DNA of 64,000 bases from Magnetococcales bacterium (GCA_015231375.1 JADGBT010000002.1:124001-188000), one strand, 5' to 3'; counted from the stretch's first letter, positions 55,537 to 63,842 are shown. Program-made: numbers and translations. Notes: a model not told the origin generated them from the letters alone.

Positions 55537-56157
55537 ATGCATACATCCAGTCCGATTCACGCGGGTCTCTCATCGCAATTCATCGCCGGGGCGGTATCGC
55601 GTCAGCATTTTCCGCCGGACGATCTGCCAGAAGTGGCTTTCGCCGGTCGTTCCAATGTTGGCAAGTCCTCGATTTTGAACCGGTTGCTCAATCGGCGCAA
55701 TCTGGCCCGTGTCAGTCGCACCCCGGGAAGAACGCGGGAGATCAATTTTTTTCTGGTTGGCACTCAGGGACGTTTTGTCGATCTGCCCGGATATGGTTTC
55801 GCCGAGGTGGCCCGCAATCAGCGTTTGGTTTGGGATCGGGTGGCCGAGTCTTATTTCAACGAGCGGCGTTCGTTGCGCGGTGTGATTCTGCTGTTGGATC
55901 CGCGTCGCGGGTTGTTGGATTCCGATCTGGCGTTGATCGCTTATTTGGAGGAACGGGGGATTGGTTTTCTTCCGGTAGCCACCAAAATCGACAAGCTCAA
56001 GGCCAATCCCCGGCGTCAGGCGTTGATCGCGTTGGCGGGTCAGATTCGCGAATCCACCCGTTTGGCCATGGCGCCTCCGGTAGCGGTTTCGTCCCTCAAC
56101 GGGGATGGTGTCGCCGAGTTGTGGCAGCATCTGGAGAAAATTCTCGGCGACGGCTGA
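55537..56157 (+). CDS. engB: Ribosome biogenesis GTPase EngB/YsxC
   Basis: A 206-residue GTPase for large-subunit assembly. G1 is AGRSNVGKSS, G2 lies near SRTPGRTREINFF, G3 is DLPGYGFA, G4 is TKID and G5 is around VSSLNGDG. The start ATG at 55537 follows GAGGAG at about 13 bp. It is divergent from dusB and ends at a copy of the conserved gene-end hairpin. Confidence 0.96.
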   Translation: MHTSSPIHAGLSSQFIAGAVSRQHFPPDDLPEVAFAGRSNVGKSSILNRLLNRRNLARVSRTPGRTREINFFLVGTQGRFVDLPGYGFAEVARNQRLVWDRVAESYFNERRSLRGVILLLDPRRGLLDSDLALIAYLEERGIGFLPVATKIDKLKANPRRQALIALAGQIRESTRLAMAPPVAVSSLNGDGVAELWQHLEKILGDG

Positions 56158-56196
56158 TTTGATCCGATCCAAAACTATTGAAAAGAAAGAGAGGGT

Positions 56197-56216
56197 CTGG
56201 GAGATTCATCTCCCAG
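56197..56216 (+). terminator. Conserved gene-end hairpin after engB
   Basis: CTGGGAGATTCATCTCCCAG is a perfect inverted repeat, preceded by CTATTGAAAAGAAAGAGAGG and followed by GGTTTTGACTTTC. It starts 39 bp after the engB stop. It has the same orientation relative to its gene as the copies after aroC and wecB. Confidence 0.7.
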
Positions 56217-56275
56217 GGTTTTGACTTTCATCTTTTGACTTTGATTTTGACTTTGCCTGTCATCTTTTGACTTTT

Positions 56276-56344
56276 GGCGCGCTTTTACGAAGCGTTTTTT
56301 TTCGCCGGCCTTTGGCGAAAAAAAACGCTTCGTAAAAGCGCGCC
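56276..56344. repeat. Perfect palindrome with 31-bp arms
   Basis: Arms 56276-56306 and 56314-56344 are exact reverse complements, with loop GGCCTTT. The arms start GGCGCGCTTTTACGAAGCG and then contain T8 followed by CGCC. A hairpin this long is far beyond a normal terminator and is a likely cruciform or mobile palindromic element. Confidence 0.9.
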
Positions 56345-56516
56345 CGAAGCTCTGGATGACCCGGTGGAGACGGTCAAAATACAAATTTTATTATTCTATA
56401 AAATCATAAACTTATAATTCAATCAAAAAAAATCTGAATTTTCTGAAATCAAGAACCTGTAATTCAATCAAAAGAAAATCAGGTAATCACGGATAGTGCA
56501 GAGGTGAATATCAGGC

Positions 56517-56575
56517 GGCGCGCTTGCGCTTTTTTCGCTGAAAGGCGCGAAAAAAGCTTTTTTGAAAAGCGCGCC
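56517..56575. repeat. Imperfect palindrome related to the 31-bp one
   Basis: GGCGCGCTT (56517-56525) pairs with AAGCGCGCC (56567-56575), and GCTTTTTTCGC (56528-56538) pairs with GCGAAAAAAGC (56547-56557). The outer GGCGCGCTT and T-run/CGC pattern match the palindrome at 56276-56344, so both probably belong to one family. Confidence 0.8.
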
Positions 56576-56607
56576 AAAGTCAAAAGATGAAAGGCAAAAT
56601 CAAAACC

Positions 56608-56627
56608 CTGGGAGATGAATCTCCCAG
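56608..56627 (-). terminator. Conserved gene-end hairpin after wecB
   Basis: CTGGGAGATGAATCTCCCAG on the plus strand; from wecB it reads CTGGGAGATTCATCTCCCAG preceded by CTATTGAAAAAAAAGAGAGG and followed by GGTTTTGATTTTGCC. It lies about 25 bp after the wecB stop. Confidence 0.7.
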
Positions 56628-56652
56628 ACCCTCTCTTTTTTTTCAATAGTGG

Positions 56653-57783
56653 TCAATCGTTCGCCTTCTTTTTACCACCCACCCCGCCATACAACCCCTC
56701 CAGAATCCCGACAATCCGCTCCCCGGCTCCACCATCCCACAACTCCGGAATCCCCCCCCGCTGCCACTCCCCGGCAAACAATACATCCATCGCCGGTTTG
56801 ATCCGCTCCGGATCGGTCCCCAACAACCGATTGGTCCCCACCGTCACCGTTTCAGGCCGCTCGGTCGTATCCCTCAACGTCATGCACGGCACCCCCATCA
56901 CCGTGGTCTCCTCGGTAATCCCACCCGAATCGGTCATCACCGCACGCGCATGACGCGCCAGATAATTGAACTCCAAATATGGTTGAGGATCCACGAAACG
57001 CACATTCTCCGGCAAACCACTCAAACCCGCCAAACTCCTGGCCGTGCGCGGATGTACCGGAAAAATCACCACCATGCCACGTACCGCCTCCCCAACCGCA
57101 CACAACAAACGCCCCAACCTTCCCCCACCATCCACATTGGCCGGACGATGCAACGTCAACAAAAAATATCCCCCGGACTCCAATCCCCACTCCTCCCAAA
57201 ACACCGGAGGCCGCAAACGAGACGCATTGGCCAACAACGTATCGATCATGGTGTTGCCCACAAAAAAAATCCGCTCCTCCCCCACCCCCATACGCCGCAA
57301 ATTCTCGTTGGCCACCCGGCTCGTAGTGAAGAAATGATTGGTGATCGCATCCGTGACCATACGGTTGATCTCCTCGGGCATGGTCCAATCCCCGGAACGG
57401 ATCCCCCCCTCCACATGCGCCACCGGAATGCACAACTTCTGCGCCACAATCGCGCACGCCATGGTGGACGTGACATCCCCCACCACCACACACAAAACCG
57501 ATGGACGCTCCAATAACACACGCTCATAACGCATCATGATGGCTGCGGTCTGCTCGGCCTGGGTGCCGGACCCCACCTCCAGATTGACATCCGGTTCGGG
57601 AATGTTCAACTGGGTGAAAAACTCCCCGGACATGAGCGCATCATAATGCTGACCCGTGTGAATCAAACGAAATCCCAAACGCCGCTCCAACTCCGGTCGC
57701 GCCAACAAGGCGTGAACGATCGACGCGATCTTCATGAAATTGGGTCGCGCCCCGGCAATGATATCAATCAATGGCACCGTCAT
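56653..57783 (-). CDS. wecB: UDP-N-acetylglucosamine 2-epimerase (non-hydrolysing)
   Basis: A 376-residue epimerase making UDP-ManNAc from UDP-GlcNAc for polysaccharide synthesis. It opens IIAGARPNFMKIASIVHAL. HTGQHYD, VVVGDVTSTMACAIVA, HVEGGIRSGD, TLHRPANVD and MTDSGGITEETTVMGVPCMTLRDTTERPET follow, the full set of family motifs. It lies downstream of the AsmA-like gene on the same strand (62-bp gap) and ends near a conserved gene-end hairpin. No transferase using the product adjoins it. Confidence 0.94.
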   Translation of the reverse strand: MTVPLIDIIAGARPNFMKIASIVHALLARPELERRLGFRLIHTGQHYDALMSGEFFTQLNIPEPDVNLEVGSGTQAEQTAAIMMRYERVLLERPSVLCVVVGDVTSTMACAIVAQKLCIPVAHVEGGIRSGDWTMPEEINRMVTDAITNHFFTTSRVANENLRRMGVGEERIFFVGNTMIDTLLANASRLRPPVFWEEWGLESGGYFLLTLHRPANVDGGGRLGRLLCAVGEAVRGMVVIFPVHPRTARSLAGLSGLPENVRFVDPQPYLEFNYLARHARAVMTDSGGITEETTVMGVPCMTLRDTTERPETVTVGTNRLLGTDPERIKPAMDVLFAGEWQRGGIPELWDGGAGERIVGILEGLYGGVGGKKKAND

Positions 57784-57845
57784 GACTCGACCTCATACCC
57801 GACCAGCATGCCCCTTGCCCTCCACACACAACCCCGCCCCATCCT

Positions 57846-60122
57846 CTAGGGAGCCTGCCTGTCGTCCTCACGCAACACAGAACTCCCACGGGCAAACTCC
57901 GGAACCCCCGCTTCAAAACGCTTCATCCCATCCAACGGAACACGCCACATCAACGGCAACGTCACCCCCTGATACCGCTCGACATCCGATACCACCCCCT
58001 GCAACGCGGACACAACATCGGTCTGCAATTGATAATCGATCCGCCGATTGACGAAATCCACCTGCCCGGCACCAAAAACCCGCAAAGCCGCCCCCTCGGC
58101 AGCCAGATCCGCATTGATCACCACCCCGTCCTGTATCTCGGCCGTGGCGGTCACCGTGGAAAACACCGTCTCCTCAACCCCGGCAGCCGGCGGAGTCGTC
58201 CGACCGAACACCGCGTGCGCCTGACGAATCCGGCCCACCACATCCATACCGGATACCACTCCGTCGCTCACCCGCCCTTGCGCCTGACCACGAACCGAAC
58301 GGATCAAAGCCTCCCGCGTGCGCCCCTGGGTCTCCAGATGCACCATCCACTCCCCCACCCCCTCCAAACCGCTCCATCCCCCCCACTCCCGGAACCAAGG
58401 CCCCAGTTGCACCCCCTCCAACGCATGATCCAACTCGATCCGAGGCGCGTCACCCCGATTGTCCACCACCGCGCGCAACGCCATGTGCCCGCCATGCGCC
58501 GACCAGAAAAGCGGATCCAAACGCATCACACCATCCCCGGCCTCCAAAACCAGGGACACGTCCGCCAACCGACCCCCGGCCAAAGTCACCTCCCCCGCAT
58601 GCAAACGCCCGTCGATCACCAGATCACGACTCAACCACGACCATGACCAAGGCCAACTCCCCACCTCCGCTTCCACCCGCACCGCCCTGCCACTGGTGGC
58701 CACACCGCCAACCGCCGCGCGATTCGGCAACACGGAACGAAACCGCTCCAACGCCAAACTGTCCACACGCCCGTCGAAACGCACCACCGGCCCCTCCAGA
58801 GCCACAGACGCGGATCCGGTCCAATGACTCTCATCCAACCCCACCGCCAAACGGGAAACGGTCAACGCCCGGTCGCGCCACACGAAATCCACCTCGCCTT
58901 CGGCCCCCGAACAGAACTTCATCTCCGTATTCGCCGGAACGGTCCGCCCCAGGGCAATCAACAACGCCCGGAAATCGAATCGCTCCGCCGCCAGACTCCC
59001 TTCCAGCACGGACAACCGCTCCCGCCAGCGCAACTCCCCCTTGACCCGCATCCCCGCAGGCCCCTCGAACTCCAACTCATCCAAAGCCAAAGACCGGTCA
59101 TGCGGATCCACCACCCAATCCGCAACCAGACTGCCCTCCACCCCCGCCGGAGGCAGATCGTTGGCCTTGAGCGCCACCGTCAGCCGACTCTTCTCGGCCG
59201 CCATCCGCCCACTGGTCAGATCCATCTCCATGCGTCCCTGGAAACCCAGATTCATCTCTCTGGCCCACGCCACATCCGACCACACATGCACCGCCAGATC
59301 CATCCGGTTCCACTCGGCCCGCAACGCCCGCCAGTTCAAAGCCAACTCGGACGAAAAACGCGCCTTGACCTCCCGGATTCCCAAACCCGACACGTCGGCC
59401 TGGGCATTCATTTCCAACCCGTCGATCCACAACCGCCCGCCGGGAGCGGCGCGCAACTGATATTTCAGATCGGCGCGACCACGGAGCCGACTGGCCTCCT
59501 CGACGAAACCAAACGCAGAAGTCACCGCCACAGGACGACCCGGATGAATCGGACCGGTCTTGAGCTCGATCCCCTCCAGACGACCATCCGCATGGGTCAA
59601 ACGGTCCTGCCAGATCAGGGTCGCTCCTGTCAACTCGATGCCCACCGCCGACAGAGACAACAACCGATCCTCCGCCTCCCCCGACGACCGCACCGGCTCA
59701 CCCTGCGGCCCCGCCTGAGCCGCCACGACCTCCCCCCAGTTGAGCCGTCCCTGCGCGTCCCGCAACAGACGCACGGTCAATCCCCGGATTTCGGTCCGCT
59801 CCACCTCGATGCGACCACGCAACAAAGGCAACAACTTCACTCCGACCAGTAGCGTCTTGGCCTGAGCCATGGGCTCAACGCCAAAAGCCGGATCCTCCGC
59901 CAAGGAAAGATCCCGCAGAATCAACTCCGGGTTGGGAAACAACACCAGCCCCGCATCCCCTTGAATCGTCAACGGACGACCGGTGAGTTCGGTCACGAAA
60001 GAGGCGATCGGCGCCCGGTATTGATTGGGATGCACCCACATCGGCACCGTCAACAAAGTGAGCACCAATAACAGACACACCCCGACCGTCCATTGGAGCC
60101 ACCGCTTGAGCGTTCGATTCAT
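57846..60122 (-). CDS. AsmA-family protein
   Basis: A protein of about 758 residues with one N-terminal membrane anchor (WLQWTVGVCLLLVLTLLTVPMWV), then PIASFVTELTGRPLTIQGDAGLVLFPNPELILRDLSLAED, a clear AsmA N-terminal signature. The long beta-rich middle and the C-terminal IRSVRGQAQGRVSDGVVSGMDVVGRIRQ fit the AsmA-like C-terminal region. AsmA proteins are periplasmic bridge-like proteins implicated in outer-membrane lipid or protein homeostasis. GAGGA lies 8 bp before the ATG at 60120-60122, which decides the start over a longer frame. Confidence 0.88.
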   Translation of the reverse strand: MNRTLKRWLQWTVGVCLLLVLTLLTVPMWVHPNQYRAPIASFVTELTGRPLTIQGDAGLVLFPNPELILRDLSLAEDPAFGVEPMAQAKTLLVGVKLLPLLRGRIEVERTEIRGLTVRLLRDAQGRLNWGEVVAAQAGPQGEPVRSSGEAEDRLLSLSAVGIELTGATLIWQDRLTHADGRLEGIELKTGPIHPGRPVAVTSAFGFVEEASRLRGRADLKYQLRAAPGGRLWIDGLEMNAQADVSGLGIREVKARFSSELALNWRALRAEWNRMDLAVHVWSDVAWAREMNLGFQGRMEMDLTSGRMAAEKSRLTVALKANDLPPAGVEGSLVADWVVDPHDRSLALDELEFEGPAGMRVKGELRWRERLSVLEGSLAAERFDFRALLIALGRTVPANTEMKFCSGAEGEVDFVWRDRALTVSRLAVGLDESHWTGSASVALEGPVVRFDGRVDSLALERFRSVLPNRAAVGGVATSGRAVRVEAEVGSWPWSWSWLSRDLVIDGRLHAGEVTLAGGRLADVSLVLEAGDGVMRLDPLFWSAHGGHMALRAVVDNRGDAPRIELDHALEGVQLGPWFREWGGWSGLEGVGEWMVHLETQGRTREALIRSVRGQAQGRVSDGVVSGMDVVGRIRQAHAVFGRTTPPAAGVEETVFSTVTATAEIQDGVVINADLAAEGAALRVFGAGQVDFVNRRIDYQLQTDVVSALQGVVSDVERYQGVTLPLMWRVPLDGMKRFEAGVPEFARGSSVLREDDRQAP

Positions 60123-60333
60123 GAAGCGATCCTCGCCAAATGGAACTCTAAAAGATCCGTCAAGCCGGTCCGGGTCGAGGTGGCAAGATTTCCCCGTCTT
60201 GCTGCGATCCGGCGCGTGACCGACCATCCGACGTTCCGGTCTTAACCGGCGATCCGCCCGACCCGATCCCGACTCAAGATTCGGTCAGACCGCCGGCCAG
60301 ACCCCTGCGTCGTTATCCGAGGGGACACCCTTT
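60123..60333. other. Intergenic region upstream of the AsmA-like gene
   Basis: A 211-bp gap between the ferredoxin stop and the AsmA-like start, both on the minus strand. A TTGACG hexamer occurs near 60156-60161 but no well-spaced -10 box follows. No gene is visible. Confidence 0.35.
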
Positions 60334-60642
60334 TTACATGAAGCGCAGGCGTTTCACCGGTTCACCCTTGATCAGATGTTCGTCGAAGATCTCCGCCACG
60401 TCCTTGGGCTTGACCCCCCCATACCAAACCCCGTCCGGATACACCACCACGGTCGGTCCCTTGTCGCACGGCCCCATGCAAAAGGTTCCCGTGACCATGA
60501 CCTGCGCGAACAGTCCACGTTTTTCGATTTCCGCCCCCAGCGCCTCGAACACGGATCCGGCTCCAGCGCCGCCGCACGAACCGCGTGGATGACCGGCAGG
60601 CCGTTGATTCATGCAGACAAACAGGTGATGCTTGAGTTCCAT
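60334..60642 (-). CDS. Thioredoxin-like [2Fe-2S] ferredoxin
   Basis: A 102-residue protein with the ligand pattern of thioredoxin-fold [2Fe-2S] ferredoxins: HLFVCMNQRPAGHPRGSC near the N-terminus and TGTFCMGPCDKGPTVVVYPDGVWYGGV in the middle. This family is related to NuoE and to Shethna/Aquifex Fd4-type ferredoxins. The ATG at 60640-60642 (MELKHHLFV) follows GGGAGGG; a longer frame starts in the upstream direct repeat and is not used. It is divergent from dsrC, with which it shares the intergenic region. Confidence 0.88.
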   Translation of the reverse strand: MELKHHLFVCMNQRPAGHPRGSCGGAGAGSVFEALGAEIEKRGLFAQVMVTGTFCMGPCDKGPTVVVYPDGVWYGGVKPKDVAEIFDEHLIKGEPVKRLRFM

Positions 60643-61016
60643 CGTCCAGATTCCCTCCCACGAAAAATTGGGGTTGATTGAAAATTTGGGGTTGATTTTG
60701 GTTGCCAAATCCATGAAAGTCAATCAAAAGAGATTTTTTTCCAGAGGATCCCGCCCCGAGTCCCGACGGACGCCCTGCCGTTGAAAATGGACCCGAACGG
60801 GAATGTGCCTTGCCGTCCCGGAAAATTATGATATGCTAATGTTCCAAGTGACACACGAGAAAATTGAGCCATGGAACAAAGCTTGGCTGCACGATGTCCG
60901 ACTCACGGGGCGCACAAAGCGCACCACCGGGCCAAACGGTTGGCCAATGGTCATGAATCATCAAATGTCTGCGAAATCCTTCGCACCCTTTCATCGCAAC
61001 ACGAGGAGAAGCAATC
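60643..61016. promoter_or_regulatory. Divergent control region between ferredoxin and dsrC
   Basis: A 374-bp gap. Near the ferredoxin side there is an imperfect direct repeat, AAAATTGGGGTTGATT at 60664-60679 and AAAATTTGGGGTTGATT at 60681-60697, that could be a regulator site. On the dsrC side a promoter candidate lies at 60810-60837. dsrC has a strong ribosome binding site (GAGGAG). The transcript leader would be about 170 nt; no known riboswitch was recognised in it. Confidence 0.5.
60810..60837 (+). promoter_or_regulatory. Promoter candidate for dsrC
   Basis: TTGCCG (60810-60815) and TATGCT (60832-60837) are 16 bp apart. An overlapping TATGAT lies a few bases upstream. The start of dsrC is 180 bp downstream. 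Confidence 0.5.
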
Positions 61017-61352
61017 ATGCCGAGTTTTGAACTGAACGGCCGCACCTACGAAACCGACGAGGACGGCTATTTGGCCAATCTGAATGACTGGAGCCAGGAT
61101 GTCGCCGGCTACCTCGCCAAAACCGAAGGCGTGGACATGTCCGAATCCCATTGGGAAGTGGTCAATTTCCTGCGCGAATATTATGACGAATACAAAATCG
61201 CTCCGATGATCCGTATCCTCACCAAAGCCATCGGCAAAAAGCTGGGCAAGGAAAAAGGCAACACCAAATATCTTTACGATCTTTATCCCGGCGGACCCGC
61301 CAAGCAGGCCTGCAAAATCGCGGGACTCCCCAAGCCGACCGGGTGCGTGTAA
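61017..61352 (+). CDS. dsrC: DsrC sulfur-carrier protein
   Basis: A 111-residue member of the DsrC/TusE/RspA family. FELNGRTYETDEDGYLANLNDW at the start and the C-terminal arm KQACKIAGLPKPTGCV are diagnostic. Both redox cysteines are present, C99 and the penultimate C110, with ten residues between them. This is the pattern of true DsrC (trisulfide carrier) rather than TusE, which keeps only the last one. DsrC carries sulfur between sulfite-reductase-type or sulfurtransferase partners and the membrane complex DsrMKJOP. It is followed by dsrM and dsrK, with an intrinsic terminator in between. Confidence 0.95.
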   Translation: MPSFELNGRTYETDEDGYLANLNDWSQDVAGYLAKTEGVDMSESHWEVVNFLREYYDEYKIAPMIRILTKAIGKKLGKEKGNTKYLYDLYPGGPAKQACKIAGLPKPTGCV

Positions 61353-61391
61353 TCCCCATTTTCGCGGGCTTGTTTTTTCCGTGACATCCAT

Positions 61392-61417
61392 CCGTCCGGC
61401 CACCCTGGTCCGGACGG
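61392..61417 (+). terminator. First hairpin after dsrC
   Basis: CCGTCCGG (61392-61399) and CCGGACGG (61410-61417) form a perfect 8-bp stem with a 10-nt loop and no U-tract. It lies just before the stronger hairpin at 61426-61455 and may protect the dsrC mRNA 3' end. Confidence 0.55.
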
Positions 61418-61425
61418 GGTCGAAG

Positions 61426-61460
61426 TGGTTGCCGATCCCTGCCGATCGGCAACCATTTTT
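61426..61460 (+). terminator. Intrinsic terminator between dsrC and dsrM
   Basis: TGGTTGCCGATC (61426-61437) pairs perfectly with GATCGGCAACCA (61444-61455), loop CCTGCC, followed by T5. It should terminate part of the dsrC transcript, giving more dsrC than dsrMK mRNA. Confidence 0.85.
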
Positions 61461-61497
61461 CGCGCGTCATCCCTTTTTGTGACATGGGAAAAGCCGG

Positions 61498-62217
61498 ATG
61501 TTGACCTTCCTCGCCTATTTCGTTGCGACCGTTTTTCTGGTCGGTTTTCTGAGCCGGATCTTCGTCTACGCCCGCTCCCCGGCCCCTCTGAAGATCCCCA
61601 CCACGCCAGCCCCGACCACCCGTCTGGGTGTGGTGTGGCGACTGTTCACCGAAGTGGTGTTCTTCAACAGTCTCTTCAAGAGCGACAAACTGGCCTGGGC
61701 CGGAGGCTTGGCCTTTCACGCCGCCATGGCTGTGGTCCTGATTCGTCACGCCCGTTATTTCGTCGATCCCATGCCCGCCTTCGTGGGTCCGTTGCAAATC
61801 ATCGGCATCGTGGCCGGTGTGGTCATGGCTGCGGCGTTGGCGTTCTTGTTGTTGCGGCGTCTGGTGTTCGAGCGGGTACGCCACATCTCCTCCCGCGCCG
61901 ACTACTGGATCCTCTTCCTGCTGCTGGGCATCGCCTTGTCCGGATTGTTGATGGATTTCGTGCTGCGTCCCAACATCGTGGCCATCAAGACCCAACTCCT
62001 GACCATGTGGAGCTCCGTCACCGGACTGCCTCCGCTGAATTCCGCCGGGGATGTGATGTTTCTGCTGCATCTGCTGCTGGTCGGGGCACTGCTGGTGATA
62101 TTCCCCTTCAGCAAACTGATGCACGCCGGTGGACTGTTCTTCAGCCCGACCCGCAATCAGGTGGACAACCCCAGGGAAAAAAGACACGTCGCTCCATGGG
62201 CCAAAGCCCTGGACTGA
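61498..62217 (+). CDS. dsrM: DsrM-like membrane cytochrome b (NarI type)
   Basis: A 239-residue integral membrane protein with about five helices, in the NarI/DsrM/HmeC superfamily. Histidines suited to bind heme b are H74 (LAFHAAM), H84 (IRHARYF), H191 (FLLHLLLV) and H209 (KLMHAGG). It would pass electrons between the quinone pool and DsrK. GGGA lies 9 bp upstream of the ATG. It is 146 bp after dsrC and 77 bp before dsrK. The exact family member (DsrM, TmcC or HdrE) cannot be settled by eye; pairing with DsrC and DsrK favours DsrM. Confidence 0.82.
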   Translation: MLTFLAYFVATVFLVGFLSRIFVYARSPAPLKIPTTPAPTTRLGVVWRLFTEVVFFNSLFKSDKLAWAGGLAFHAAMAVVLIRHARYFVDPMPAFVGPLQIIGIVAGVVMAAALAFLLLRRLVFERVRHISSRADYWILFLLLGIALSGLLMDFVLRPNIVAIKTQLLTMWSSVTGLPPLNSAGDVMFLLHLLLVGALLVIFPFSKLMHAGGLFFSPTRNQVDNPREKRHVAPWAKALD

Positions 62218-62294
62218 CCCCGCCGGGCCACCTTTTCGACCCGGCAGCAAGGATCCCATCGAGATGATCACAACCCTTAATCAGGAGTCCTCGC

Positions 62295-63794
62295 GTGGCT
62301 GAATATCACGTTCCTCCGGTCGCGGATGACATCAAGACACCGGCTCTGCAAGATGGCAGCATGGCCCATCTGGCCCCCTATCCGGGCATGGCCAAACACA
62401 TGGAGCCCATGGGTTTCCCCGGCGAGCGGGTGGAAAACTGGCAGCAGAAGGGCGTGGAAAAACTCGGGGAGTTGTTGAAAAAATACCGCTCCTTGCAGGT
62501 CTACCTGGACATCTGCGTCAAGTGCGGCGCCTGCACCGACAAATGCCACTACTATCTCGGCACCCAGGACGCCAACAACATGCCGGTGCAACGGGCCGAA
62601 CTGATGCGCAGCGTCTATCGACGCTACTTCACCCCGGCGGGAAAAATGTTTCCCGGTCTGGTGAACGCCGTCGATTTCGACGAAGAGACGCTTCAGAAGT
62701 GGTTCACCTACTTCCACCAGTGTTCCCAATGCCGTCGCTGCTCGGTCTTCTGCCCCTTCGGCATCGACACGGCCGAAATCACCATGGCGGCCCGGGAAAT
62801 CATGAACGCCATCGGGGTGGGCCACAAATATTCGGTGGAGATCATCGGCAAGGTTCATCAGCTCGGCAACAATCTGGGCATTCCCAAGCCGGCCCTGAAA
62901 GGCACCCTGGAATTCCTGGAAGAAGAGATCCTCGACAGCACCGGTCACAATGTACGTCTGCCCCTGGACCAACCCGGCGCGGACGTGCTGCTGGTCGCCC
63001 CTTCCGCCGACTTCTTCAGCGAACCCCACATCCAGTCCCTGATGGGATATGCCAAGGTGTTCCATCAGGCGGGCATCTCCTTCACCATCAGCTCCTACGC
63101 CTCCGAGGCGGCCAACTTCGGCATGTTCATCGGTTCGTATGACCATCAAAAGAAAATCGCCAAACGGGTGGTGGAACAGGCCCGCGACCTGAAGGTCAAG
63201 CGGCTGGTGGTCGGCGAGTGCGGTCACGCCTGGCGCGTGGCCTACTCCTTTTGGAACACCCTCAACGGACCCTTCGATTTTCTCGATCCCCGTTATCCGG
63301 CTCCGCAACACATCTGCGAGTTCACCCACGACCTGTTGCAGCGGGGAGCCTTGTCCCTGGACAAGGAGGCCAACGACAACTATCGGGTCACCTTCCACGA
63401 CTCCTGCAACGTGGCCCGCGCCACCCGCATGGGCCCCAAGGCCGGTGGACAGTTCGAGATTCCACGGGATCTGATCCGGGCCAGTTGCAACCATTTCGTG
63501 GACATGGACGAAGACACCATCCACGAGAAAACCTTCTGCTGCGGCGGCGGCGGCGGTCTGCTGACCGACGAGTTGATGGATCTGCGCATTCGCGGCGCCC
63601 TGCCCCGTGTCACCGCTTTGAAACGGGTGATGGAATCCGACAAGGTCAATTTCATGGCGTTGATTTGCGCCATCTGCAAAGCGCAGTTCTCCAAAGTGCT
63701 GCCGATGTACGGCATCCCCATGGACGTGGTCGGCGGGGTGCATCAACTGGTGAGCAACGCCATCCAACTCGGCGCCAAAAAAGGCGTGGTCTGA
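62295..63794 (+). CDS. dsrK: DsrK-like iron-sulfur protein (HdrD family)
   Basis: A 499-residue cytoplasmic iron-sulfur protein. Two [4Fe-4S] motifs are C74/C77/C80/C84 (CVKCGACTDKC) and C143/C146/C149/C153 (CSQCRRCSVFC). The C-terminal half has CCG-type cysteine motifs (VGECGHAWR, HDSCNVARATRMG, and CCGGGGG), which in HdrD/DsrK hold the noncubane cluster that handles disulfides. The proposed substrate is the DsrC trisulfide or disulfide. The start is GTG at 62295 with AGGAG 7 bp upstream. No dsrA, dsrB, dsrJ, dsrO or dsrP follows before the terminator. Confidence 0.87.
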   Translation: MAEYHVPPVADDIKTPALQDGSMAHLAPYPGMAKHMEPMGFPGERVENWQQKGVEKLGELLKKYRSLQVYLDICVKCGACTDKCHYYLGTQDANNMPVQRAELMRSVYRRYFTPAGKMFPGLVNAVDFDEETLQKWFTYFHQCSQCRRCSVFCPFGIDTAEITMAAREIMNAIGVGHKYSVEIIGKVHQLGNNLGIPKPALKGTLEFLEEEILDSTGHNVRLPLDQPGADVLLVAPSADFFSEPHIQSLMGYAKVFHQAGISFTISSYASEAANFGMFIGSYDHQKKIAKRVVEQARDLKVKRLVVGECGHAWRVAYSFWNTLNGPFDFLDPRYPAPQHICEFTHDLLQRGALSLDKEANDNYRVTFHDSCNVARATRMGPKAGGQFEIPRDLIRASCNHFVDMDEDTIHEKTFCCGGGGGLLTDELMDLRIRGALPRVTALKRVMESDKVNFMALICAICKAQFSKVLPMYGIPMDVVGGVHQLVSNAIQLGAKKGVV

Positions 63795-63842
63795 CCTCCT
63801 CTCCCGCCTGACTGTCCACAATCCACACACACCAATCCGCAC

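Larger units (their letters stand above)
56158..56652. other. Nested inverted-repeat intergenic region between engB and wecB
   Basis: No gene. The left arm (about 56179-56282) and right arm (about 56557-56649) are reverse complements of each other, apart from an extra internal duplication (CATCTTTTGACTTT-type) on the left. Each arm contains a gene-end hairpin and leads into a GC-rich palindrome. The centre (about 56380-56490) is A/T-rich with a direct repeat of about 20 bp (TAATTCAATCAAAA-type at about 56415 and 56460). Confidence 0.75.

Noticed and set aside
61017-61352. Alternative call TusE for dsrC
   Set aside because: TusE has only the penultimate cysteine. This protein has both cysteines separated by ten residues and is next to dsrMK.
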